A DNA stretch of 5,204 nt, taken from Cytophagaceae bacterium. Its GTDB lineage: Bacteria; Bacteroidota; Bacteroidia; Cytophagales; Spirosomataceae. Positions 1 through 5,204 of the stretch are shown piece after piece (within the stretch, counting starts at the first letter, position 1; the number at the start of each line of letters is the position of its first letter). Location of the stretch: NCBI GenBank assembly GCA_027485075.1, contig JAIXRT010000248.1:1-5204 (forward strand), given 5' to 3'. The notes beneath the pieces were generated by a model. The model saw only the letters and a list, made by a program, of their open reading frames with translations, did not search any database and was not told the origin of the DNA. A program made the position numbers and the translations under genes.

Positions 1-635
1 ATTTAGATCAGTATGAACTGAATCAAATAGCTTACCTGACGTTTGAAAAAGCAAGCCTAATCTATACCAAAGACACATTACAGCAACATGGCATTGTACC
101 ATGGATCATTCCCATCATGAAAAATAGGCTAAAACATGCCTTTTTGAACCGAGATACCTTATTTGTAATCAAACTTTCTGCAGAACTTGGCCATTACATC
201 GCAGATGCCCATGTTCCACTACATACGACCTCCAATTACGACGGCCAAAAAACGAACCAAGTGGGTATTCATGCTTTCTGGGAATCCAAAATACCCGAAA
301 TGCTTCAGGCGGACCTAGAAGATTGGGCGGCACCTGCGCATTACATCCCGGATCTTCAAAAGGAAACGTGGGATTGGATACTTCAGGCACATACACACGT
401 AAAAACCTTGCTCGTACAAGAGGCTGAACTCAACGCACGCACGAAGCCTCAAGCCAAATATATCTTCCTCAAAAAGGGATCCTTGCTAACCAAAACCTAT
501 GCACCCGCCTATGTAAAAGAATACCACAAGCTTTTAAACCATCAAATTGAAACGCAATTTAATGAGGCTATTCAGCACGTGGGGAATGTATGGTATTCAG
601 CCTGGCTTGAGGCTGGCCAACCCGACTTTAAATAA
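1..635 (+). CDS. Zinc-dependent phospholipase C / S1-P1 nuclease-like hydrolase, C-terminal part (5' end outside window)
   Basis: The reading frame is open from base 3, giving 210 visible residues up to the TAA at 633-635; an internal ATG at 117 is not a credible start because the frame continues upstream with protein-like sequence. The diagnostic segment is HYIADAHVPLH (visible residues 64-74), giving His64, Asp68, His70 and His74 in an HxxxDxHxPLH pattern, followed by GIHAFWES with His90 and Glu94. These His/Asp residues match the metal-binding pattern of the zinc-dependent phospholipase C / S1-P1 nuclease fold, which binds a trinuclear zinc centre and hydrolyses phosphodiesters. Bacteroidota members I know of are usually exported proteins of somewhat over 300 residues, so roughly the first third is probably missing, including any signal peptide and N-terminal zinc ligands. 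The substrate (phospholipid or nucleic acid) cannot be decided from this part. No clear terminator follows; the methyltransferase gene starts 19 bp downstream. Confidence 0.8.
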   Translation, partial: LDQYELNQIAYLTFEKASLIYTKDTLQQHGIVPWIIPIMKNRLKHAFLNRDTLFVIKLSAELGHYIADAHVPLHTTSNYDGQKTNQVGIHAFWESKIPEMLQADLEDWAAPAHYIPDLQKETWDWILQAHTHVKTLLVQEAELNARTKPQAKYIFLKKGSLLTKTYAPAYVKEYHKLLNHQIETQFNEAIQHVGNVWYSAWLEAGQPDFK

Positions 636-640
636 TTTTG
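607..640 (+). promoter_or_regulatory. Candidate Bacteroidota sigma-type promoter for the rlmI-like gene
   Basis: TAATTTTG at 633-640 matches the Bacteroidota -7 consensus TAnnTTTG exactly, and a TTG at 607-609 lies 23 bp upstream, at the long end of the accepted spacing for the -33 element. The -7 box overlaps the TAA stop (633-635) of the upstream hydrolase gene. Transcription would start around 645-648, leaving a leader of only about 10 nt before the ATG at 655. A second AATTTTG at 644-650 repeats the core 10 bp later but lacks the leading TA. The exact -7 match and its position make this plausible, while the long spacing makes the -33 assignment uncertain. Confidence 0.5.
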
Positions 641-654
641 TGCAATTTTGCAGC

Positions 655-1833
655 ATGACAGAAAAATTCATTCAACTCAAAGCTGGCAAAGACGCCCCTG
701 TTAAACGATTTCATCCCTGGGTATTTTCAGGAGCCATTCAAAAACAAAGTCCGAATTTACAGGATGGGGATTGGGTCAACGTACTTTCTTCGCGCGATGA
801 ATTTTTAGGAACGGGACATTTTCACCACGGAAGTATAGCGGTAAAAATCTGTTCATTTGACCCAATCAGCGACCAATCAGCCTTTTGGGAAAACCGCATT
901 CAAAATGCCTGGGACCTTCGCTTGTTATTGAATTTACCCAAAACAAACGCCTTTCGATTGATTCACGGTGAAGGAGATGGCTGCCCGGGTTTAATTATGG
1001 ATTTTTACAAAGACGTTATTGTCTTTCAAGCACATACCATAGGCATGCACCGCGATCGCGATGAAATCGTCGCTGCCATTCAAAAAGTTTTGGGTAAAAA
1101 GGTAAAAGCCATTTATGATAAATCGCGTGAGACATTACCAACAGAATACGCACAAAACTGTACAAATGCCTTTGTTTATGGAGAAGTAAAGGTTCCTTAT
1201 ACCGTGCAGGAAAATGGGATCTCTTTCTCTATCAACTGGATTACTGGTCAGAAAACAGGCTTTTTCTTGGACCAAAGAGACAATCGGAAATTATTAGCAC
1301 ATTATGCCGCAGGTAAAGACATATTGAATACGTTCTGTTACTCAGGAGGCTTTTCATTATACGCCTTGCAGGCTGGCGCTAATTCAGTCGTTTCATTAGA
1401 TGCTTCTGCCAAAGCCATTGATTTAGTTCATGAGAACATCCATTTGAATAAAATGGAAACTAAAACACACGAAGCGATTGTAGGTGAAACACTCCCCTAC
1501 TTAAGAAATTGTGAAACAGACTTTGATATAATCGTTTTGGATCCACCCGCATTTGCGAAATCCATGAATGCAAAACATAAAGCATTGCAAGGATATCAAA
1601 AAATCAATGAGCTTGCGCTACGTAAAATCAAGAAGAATGGTCTACTATTTACCTATTCTTGTTCGCAAGTGATTACACGTGAATTGTTTTATAACATGCT
1701 TGTCGCCGCCGGTATCGCCGTAGGCCGAGAAATTCAAGTCATCCATCAAATGACCCAGGGACCAGATCACCCGATTAATCTTTTCCACCCAGAAAGTAAT
1801 TACTTGAAAGGATTTGTCCTCAAGGTATTGTAA
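655..1833 (+). CDS. rlmI: RlmI-type class I SAM-dependent 23S rRNA (cytosine-C5) methyltransferase
   Basis: This 392-residue protein matches the COG1092/RlmI family closely in length (E. coli RlmI is 396) and motif order. The family transfers a methyl group from SAM to a cytosine of 23S rRNA (C1962 in E. coli). An N-terminal PUA-type RNA-binding domain covers about residues 5-68 (HPWVFSGAI at 20-28). A linker domain follows, with LIHGEGDGCPGLIMD at 102-116. The Rossmann methyltransferase domain begins near 195 with TGQKTGFFLDQRDNR (197-211). SAM motif I is NTFCYSGGFSLYAL (225-238), the acidic motif II is SLDAS (247-251), motif IV is DPPAF (296-300), and SCS (335-337) matches the cysteine motif of E. 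coli RlmI. The tail DHPINLFHPESNYLKGF is also typical. The ATG at 547 in the same frame would add 36 residues before the PUA domain and overlap the upstream gene by 89 bp, so I chose 655. Assignment to the family is firm; the exact target base is inferred by homology. Confidence 0.92.
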   Translation: MTEKFIQLKAGKDAPVKRFHPWVFSGAIQKQSPNLQDGDWVNVLSSRDEFLGTGHFHHGSIAVKICSFDPISDQSAFWENRIQNAWDLRLLLNLPKTNAFRLIHGEGDGCPGLIMDFYKDVIVFQAHTIGMHRDRDEIVAAIQKVLGKKVKAIYDKSRETLPTEYAQNCTNAFVYGEVKVPYTVQENGISFSINWITGQKTGFFLDQRDNRKLLAHYAAGKDILNTFCYSGGFSLYALQAGANSVVSLDASAKAIDLVHENIHLNKMETKTHEAIVGETLPYLRNCETDFDIIVLDPPAFAKSMNAKHKALQGYQKINELALRKIKKNGLLFTYSCSQVITRELFYNMLVAAGIAVGREIQVIHQMTQGPDHPINLFHPESNYLKGFVLKVL

Positions 1834-1835
1834 TC

Positions 1836-1864
1836 AAAAAAGGCTTCCCTCGGGAAGCCTTTTT
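1836..1864. terminator. Bidirectional rho-independent terminator between the convergent rlmI and lepB genes
   Basis: GGCTTCCC (1842-1849) pairs with GGGAAGCC (1852-1859). The formal loop is only TC, so the innermost C-G pair probably opens to give a 4-nt CTCG loop on a 7-bp stem. A-tract 1836-1841 and T-tract 1860-1864 flank the stem and extend it by up to five A-U pairs. On either strand the hairpin is followed by a U-run, so it can end both the plus-strand rlmI transcript (stop at 1833) and the minus-strand lepB transcript (stop at 1867). It fills nearly the whole 33-bp gap. Confidence 0.93.
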
Positions 1865-1866
1865 AC

Positions 1867-3012
1867 TTAGTCTACAAATCTGAAAATTCGACTCCAGCGA
1901 ATCTTGCCAGAAAATAATCCTTTATTCGGGTCAAGAGACATCCAAACAAAAACAGCTTTACCTACAATGTTTTCAGAAGGAACAAATCCCCAAAAACGTG
2001 AATCCGCTGAATTGTGACGATTATCACCCATCATGAAGTAATAGTTTTGCTTAAAAGTATAGGTTTTCAAAACTTGACCATCTTGAATCAATTTACCTCC
2101 TTGCAACTCAATACCTGAATTACCTTCATAGGTACGAATAGCCTCTTGATAAAAAGCTACATTCTTAGAATCTAAGGTAACCGTCATTCCTTTAGCTGGA
2201 ATTTTAATCGGACCATACCAGTCGCGATTAAACTTAAACTGCACCGTATCATGCGGAAACATATCAATAAATGTGACTCCTTTAGGATCTTTAAATGAAT
2301 CAAAATCAAATGATTTCGCCCATGGCAAAGCTTTAATTTCGTCGATATGCTTCTTTGAGGTATTCAATTTATAGCCAACTAATTGATTAGAAGAATCAGC
2401 TAATGGCAACCAATCCGCAGAATCATAACTTGCATCTGGAGAATTTCGAATACCATAGGTATCAAAAAATGCCTCGTCTAAGTTCTCCTTTGTTTTCATG
2501 AAAACCGGATGCTGCATGCGTTCTGGGTTATCCATTGGCTTACCATTCACAATGACTTGTTGGTCCCTTACCTCCAATACATCACCTGGTGTACCTACGC
2601 AACGTTTTACATAAAACGTACGTAAGTCCAATGGAGCATCTCCATCTTCCTCAAAATTAGGCGCATTAAATACCACGGCATCCCCTTTCTTTATATCAGT
2701 AAATCCAGGCAAACGATACACAGGTAATTCAATCCAACGTAAATACGAGGGTAAGTTCGTGAACCAAATTTTTTGATGTGTCAAAGGCAATTGCAAAGGC
2801 GTTTTTGGCGTACGCACACCATAATGCATTTTACTTACAAATAAGAAATCACCCACCATTAAAGAACTTTCCATCGAAGGAGTGGGAATTGTATAGGCTT
2901 CAAATAAGAAAAAGCGAATTAACGTAGCAGCAACTACGGCAAACATAACGGAATCCAACCACTCTCTAAAAGCAGATTTGTTGGTTGGTTTTTTTGTTTC
3001 TGGTGACTTCAT
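1867..3012 (-). CDS. lepB: Signal peptidase I (type I leader peptidase)
   Basis: This 381-residue inner-membrane serine protease would cleave signal peptides from exported proteins, with its active site on the periplasmic face. One N-terminal membrane segment is visible at about 19-37, after a basic N-tail. The S26 family boxes appear in order: IPTPSMESSLMVGD with nucleophile Ser46 (box B), IKKGDAVVFNAPN at 107-119 (box C), FYVKRCVGTPGD with general base Lys136 (box D), and GDNRHNSADSRFWGFVP at 329-345 (box E). All catalytic elements are therefore intact. Lys136 and box E are about 193 residues apart, against about 126 in E. coli LepB; such long inserts are common in Bacteroidota enzymes. It is last in the parB-DUF5683-dapB-lepB cluster, 41 bp after dapB, and ends at the bidirectional terminator. 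The start at 3012 places a short hydrophilic tail before the membrane helix, as expected. No Shine-Dalgarno motif precedes it. Confidence 0.96.
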   Translation of the reverse strand: MKSPETKKPTNKSAFREWLDSVMFAVVAATLIRFFLFEAYTIPTPSMESSLMVGDFLFVSKMHYGVRTPKTPLQLPLTHQKIWFTNLPSYLRWIELPVYRLPGFTDIKKGDAVVFNAPNFEEDGDAPLDLRTFYVKRCVGTPGDVLEVRDQQVIVNGKPMDNPERMQHPVFMKTKENLDEAFFDTYGIRNSPDASYDSADWLPLADSSNQLVGYKLNTSKKHIDEIKALPWAKSFDFDSFKDPKGVTFIDMFPHDTVQFKFNRDWYGPIKIPAKGMTVTLDSKNVAFYQEAIRTYEGNSGIELQGGKLIQDGQVLKTYTFKQNYYFMMGDNRHNSADSRFWGFVPSENIVGKAVFVWMSLDPNKGLFSGKIRWSRIFRFVD

Positions 3013-3029
3013 GTCTTGTGTATAAATTA

Positions 3030-3062
3030 AAAAATTAATGAATGTGGGCGTACTTATTTCAA
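3030..3062 (-). promoter_or_regulatory. Weak candidate internal promoter before lepB
   Basis: On the minus strand, TAATTTTT (3037-3030) matches the Bacteroidota -7 box TAnnTTTG except for its last base, and a TTG at 3062-3060 lies 22 bp upstream, within the allowed spacing. A second, poorer copy (TAATTTAT) follows directly. The 41-bp dapB-lepB gap is the only real gap in the cluster, so a separate promoter for lepB is plausible. The -33 element would lie in the last codons of dapB. The T-rich stretch could equally be ordinary AT-rich spacer. Confidence 0.25.
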
Positions 3063-3776
3063 CATATCTTCCATGCCCAAAATACCCTTTTTACCCTGAA
3101 TCCATTCAGCAGCTATGACGGCCCCGAGAGCAAATCCTTCCCGACTAAACGCTTCATGTGTAATCACGATTTGATCTACTTTGGAGATATATTTAACCGT
3201 ATGCGTGCCTGGAATCGTGGATTCCCGTTGCGACCAAATAGGTACTTCATTGGGTTGCGGTATTTCATTATTTACCCATGTTGTACGTTCAGTATACGCA
3301 TCCATGATACCTTCAGCTAGCGTAATGGCTGTTCCAGAAGGTGAATCCTTTTTTTCTAAATGATGAATTTCATTGGTGTAGATGTCGTATGCCTGGTGTG
3401 GTGCCATTAATTTGGCCAACGTACGATTCAATTGAAAAAATAAATTTACGCCAATAGAGTAATTAGAGGCATAAAAAAAAGTAGCATCATGCGCCGCTGT
3501 AGCTTGTTCTATTTCACCTTTCTTTTCGAGCCAACCGGTTGTCCCGCAAACTACAGGGATTTGCTTTTTGATGCATGTTAAAATATTCGTGAATGCAGAA
3601 GCTGGATTTGAAAACTCAATTGCTACATCTGCTTCTTGCGAAGTTAAATTGGCTAACTCATGTGCATTATCAACATCGATTCGCGCAACAATAGTATGAC
3701 CACGACCAAGCGCCAAGCGCTCAATCTCCTTCCCCATCTTTCCATATCCAATTAGGACAATTCGCATAGCATTCAT
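3054..3776 (-). CDS. dapB: 4-hydroxy-tetrahydrodipicolinate reductase
   Basis: This 240-residue cytoplasmic enzyme reduces the product of DapA with NAD(P)H to tetrahydrodipicolinate, feeding synthesis of meso-diaminopimelate (a peptidoglycan precursor) and lysine. The Rossmann nucleotide-binding motif is VLIGYGKMGKEIE (7-19). CGTTGW (77-82) and SNYSIGVN (104-111) are family signatures. The catalytic and substrate-binding loop EIHHLEKKDSPSGTA (136-150) has His138, Lys142 and the DSPSGTA anion loop, corresponding to E. coli His159 and Lys163. The C-terminal part holds PGTHTVKY and HEAFSREGFALGAV. It is shorter than E. coli DapB (273), which I recall as normal for Bacteroidota. Ser186 stands where E. 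coli has the Gly of RAGD; I would not read loss of function into this. The ATG at 3776 overlaps the upstream stop as ATGA, suggesting translational coupling; an ATG three codons later (3767) would also give a complete Rossmann fold. Confidence 0.96.
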   Translation of the reverse strand: MNAMRIVLIGYGKMGKEIERLALGRGHTIVARIDVDNAHELANLTSQEADVAIEFSNPASAFTNILTCIKKQIPVVCGTTGWLEKKGEIEQATAAHDATFFYASNYSIGVNLFFQLNRTLAKLMAPHQAYDIYTNEIHHLEKKDSPSGTAITLAEGIMDAYTERTTWVNNEIPQPNEVPIWSQRESTIPGTHTVKYISKVDQIVITHEAFSREGFALGAVIAAEWIQGKKGILGMEDMLK

Positions 3777-4381
3777 TTTTTAAAATTAAGAGATAAAGTC
3801 ACACGTGATACCAAACCTTTTGACAAAGGGTCAAAATCAAGGATAGGCTTTATCTGTAAACTAATATCATCAGAGACATCAAAAGTCTTTAAATGTGCAC
3901 TCACATTCGCATCAATCACATTAAATGCCCAAGCCACAGCCATGCCAATATAGGTATAATCTCGATTTCGACGAAATCCATCATTTATTCGCTTCAACTG
4001 ATTGACATCTAAATCACGCGCCAAACCATCTTCATAAACCACAGAAACCGTACTTGGAGGTATGTATTTGGGATCATCTGCACGTGGAGAAACGATGTAA
4101 TAAAAAGCTCTATACTTCTGATAACGCTCCTGATTGTAGTTGGCAATCACCCCCAGCGTCACAAATGCCCCGGCAACCAAAGGCAATTTCCAATATTGAC
4201 GATTATATGCTTGACCTAAACCTGGAAAAATAAGTGATCTGATGGTCGCAACCCGTGGAATAATTTTGTGTACGGGCTTAGCTACCACCGAGTCCTTATT
4301 GGAGACCGAATCCACAGGGATTGCGCTCAAATCCATCGATATGCCTAGCCATACAACAAGAAATAAAACATAGTTGCGCAT
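3773..4381 (-). CDS. DUF5683-family membrane protein of unknown function
   Basis: The function is unknown. The 202-residue protein starts with a signal peptide (hydrophobic 4-15, likely cleavage near Ser19-Ala20). A short, charged, Ser/Asp/Val-rich linker follows to about residue 42. The signature is RSLIFPGLGQAYNRQYWK (48-65), a PGxGQxYN motif typical of DUF5683 and resembling the start of TM2-type domains, leading into a membrane segment at about 66-81. A charged region (84-141) with RFRRNRDY-like basic residues (136-142) separates it from a second hydrophobic segment, YIGMAVAWAFNVIDANVSAHL (about 144-164; the core is 145-158). The C-terminus (172-202) alternates hydrophobic and polar residues, ISLQIKP and RVTLSLNF, suggesting beta strands. 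It starts 4 bp after parB and overlaps dapB by ATGA, so it is probably co-translated with both. The family assignment is by recognition of this motif and of the neighbourhood; the membrane location is inferred. Confidence 0.82.
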   Translation of the reverse strand: MRNYVLFLVVWLGISMDLSAIPVDSVSNKDSVVAKPVHKIIPRVATIRSLIFPGLGQAYNRQYWKLPLVAGAFVTLGVIANYNQERYQKYRAFYYIVSPRADDPKYIPPSTVSVVYEDGLARDLDVNQLKRINDGFRRNRDYTYIGMAVAWAFNVIDANVSAHLKTFDVSDDISLQIKPILDFDPLSKGLVSRVTLSLNFKK

Positions 4382-4385
4382 AAAA

Positions 4386-5204
4386 TTAGGACTGGATAGA
4401 TTCCAATAAGCGCTTCAAATCCGCTGCTGATTTGATTAGCAACTTCACTTCTCCTTTTCCTGAATCATCCATTTTTAATGAAACGGGCAGTTTGAAATGA
4501 TCGGTTAATTGGCGCTGCCACGCACGTAGGTCCTCGGCATTCACCGCTTTACTGACTTGCGGATTCGCGTCAACTTTACCTGCGGCTGACTGACGAACGG
4601 CATCTTCCAATTTACGTACTGACCATTCCTCTGCAATTGTCTTGGAGAACAATTGTTGCTGAAGTGTAGAATTCTCTACAGAAATCAAGCAACGTGCATG
4701 TCCCATAGAAATTTTATTCTCCCGGATTGCTAATTGAATATGGACTGGCAATTTCAATAAACGCATGTAATTCGTTACCGTTGACCTATTTTTCCCTACA
4801 CGCGCACCTAAATCTTCTTGCTTTAACTGACACTCTTCCATTAATCGCTTATAAGACAAAGCGATTTCAATGGCATTTAAATTCTCACGCTGAATATTCT
4901 CTATCAGCGCCATTTCAATCATTTGTTGGTCATCAGCCGTACGAACATACGCTGGAATACGCGATAAATCAGCCAATTTCGAAGCTTGTAATCTGCGTTC
5001 ACCTGAAATTAATTGGTAACTACGCGCTCCTGTTTTCCGAACAGTAATCGGCTGAATGATACCGTGAACACGAATGGATTCAGCTAAATCTTCCAAAGCA
5101 GCCTGCTCAAAATACTCACGAGGTTGGTATGGATTTGTTTCAATATAAGCCAACGGAATCTCTTCCATTAAATTCACTCCATCTAATCCACCCATGAGCG
5201 AACC
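4386..5204 (-). CDS. parB: Chromosome-partitioning protein ParB (5' end outside window)
   Basis: ParB binds parS sites near the origin, spreads as a CTP-dependent clamp, and works with the ParA ATPase in chromosome segregation. The frame stays open to the right edge, with GSL visible before the Met at 5195; GSLMGGLDG resembles the usual ParB N-terminus (RGLGALL type), so only some 10-20 residues are probably missing and 5195 is unlikely to be the true start. Counting visible residues (272): NPYQPR at 24-29, GIIQPITVR at 48-56 (CTP-contact region), GERRLQAS at 68-75, and ENIQREN at 102-108 form the CTPase/ParB-N domain. A helix-turn-helix lies at about 128-153 (QEDLGARVGKNRSTVTNY), and SMGHARCL at 166-173 follows. 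A C-terminal dimerisation domain runs from about 223 to 272 after a linker. All hallmark motifs are intact. ParA would be expected just beyond the right edge, though that cannot be seen. Confidence 0.95.
   Translation of the reverse strand, partial: GSLMGGLDGVNLMEEIPLAYIETNPYQPREYFEQAALEDLAESIRVHGIIQPITVRKTGARSYQLISGERRLQASKLADLSRIPAYVRTADDQQMIEMALIENIQRENLNAIEIALSYKRLMEECQLKQEDLGARVGKNRSTVTNYMRLLKLPVHIQLAIRENKISMGHARCLISVENSTLQQQLFSKTIAEEWSVRKLEDAVRQSAAGKVDANPQVSKAVNAEDLRAWQRQLTDHFKLPVSLKMDDSGKGEVKLLIKSAADLKRLLESIQS

Noticed and set aside
169..396. Minus-strand open frame of 75 codons opposite the hydrolase gene
   Set aside because: It is antisense to the region holding the conserved zinc-binding motif, so it is a shadow of that gene.
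598..615. Hairpin CAGCCT / AGGCTG with a 6-nt loop near the end of the hydrolase gene, as a terminator
   Set aside because: It lies inside coding sequence, the stem is only 6 bp, and no T-run follows directly; the nearest is TTTT at 636-639, about 20 bp on.
547..654. Upstream in-frame ATG at 547 as the start of the methyltransferase
   Set aside because: It would add 36 residues with no place in the RlmI family and overlap the hydrolase coding region by 89 bp; the PUA domain begins directly after the ATG at 655, which also follows the candidate promoter.
3042..3363. Two plus-strand open frames opposite the dapB 3' half
   Set aside because: They are antisense to conserved dapB sequence, overlap each other, and encode Cys/Phe-rich sequence with no family resemblance.
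4078..4092. Other CACGTG cores (around 557 and 4081) as parS sites
   Set aside because: Only the six-base core matches; the flanking arms show almost no agreement with the parS palindrome.
4727..5047. Open frame of about 106 codons on the plus strand
   Set aside because: It is fully antisense to the well-supported parB gene and its translation shows no recognisable domain or start context.
1..5204. Mobile element, CRISPR array, defence system or RNA gene
   Set aside because: Every stretch longer than about 40 bp is covered by recognisable housekeeping genes, with no direct-repeat array, transposase, inverted terminal repeats or tRNA-like fold seen by eye.

Overview
The window looks like ordinary chromosomal DNA from a member of the Bacteroidota. 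Three things point there: the gene order parB - DUF5683 protein - dapB - lepB on the minus strand, which I recall as a conserved neighbourhood of that phylum; a Bacteroidota-type promoter (TTG ... TAnnTTTG) before the methyltransferase gene; and starts that follow A/T-rich sequence with no clear Shine-Dalgarno motif. Base composition is moderately AT-rich. A Cytophagales-like host is possible, but I cannot fix the genus from sequence alone. I see no insertion sequence, phage gene, CRISPR array, tRNA or rRNA.

Layout. From the left edge to 635 (plus strand) is the C-terminal part of a zinc-dependent phospholipase C / S1-P1-nuclease-like hydrolase, whose start lies outside the window. At 655-1833 (plus) is a complete RlmI-type 23S rRNA cytosine methyltransferase; its candidate promoter overlaps the stop codon of the hydrolase gene. 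A strong bidirectional hairpin terminator (1836-1864) fills the 33-bp gap to the convergent minus-strand cluster. Read from right to left, that cluster is: parB (runs off the right edge, probably missing only its first few residues), a DUF5683 membrane protein, dapB and lepB. The parB/DUF5683 gap is 4 bp, DUF5683/dapB overlap in an ATGA, and dapB/lepB are 41 bp apart. This is most simply one operon ending at the shared terminator.

Together the minus-strand genes link chromosome segregation (ParB), an uncharacterised envelope protein, meso-diaminopimelate/lysine synthesis for peptidoglycan (DapB) and signal-peptide cleavage during secretion (LepB), so the cluster is a growth and envelope housekeeping block. 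The plus-strand genes are a likely exported hydrolase and a ribosome-modifying enzyme, with no evident link between them. I did not find a convincing new system. The least understood element is the DUF5683 gene.
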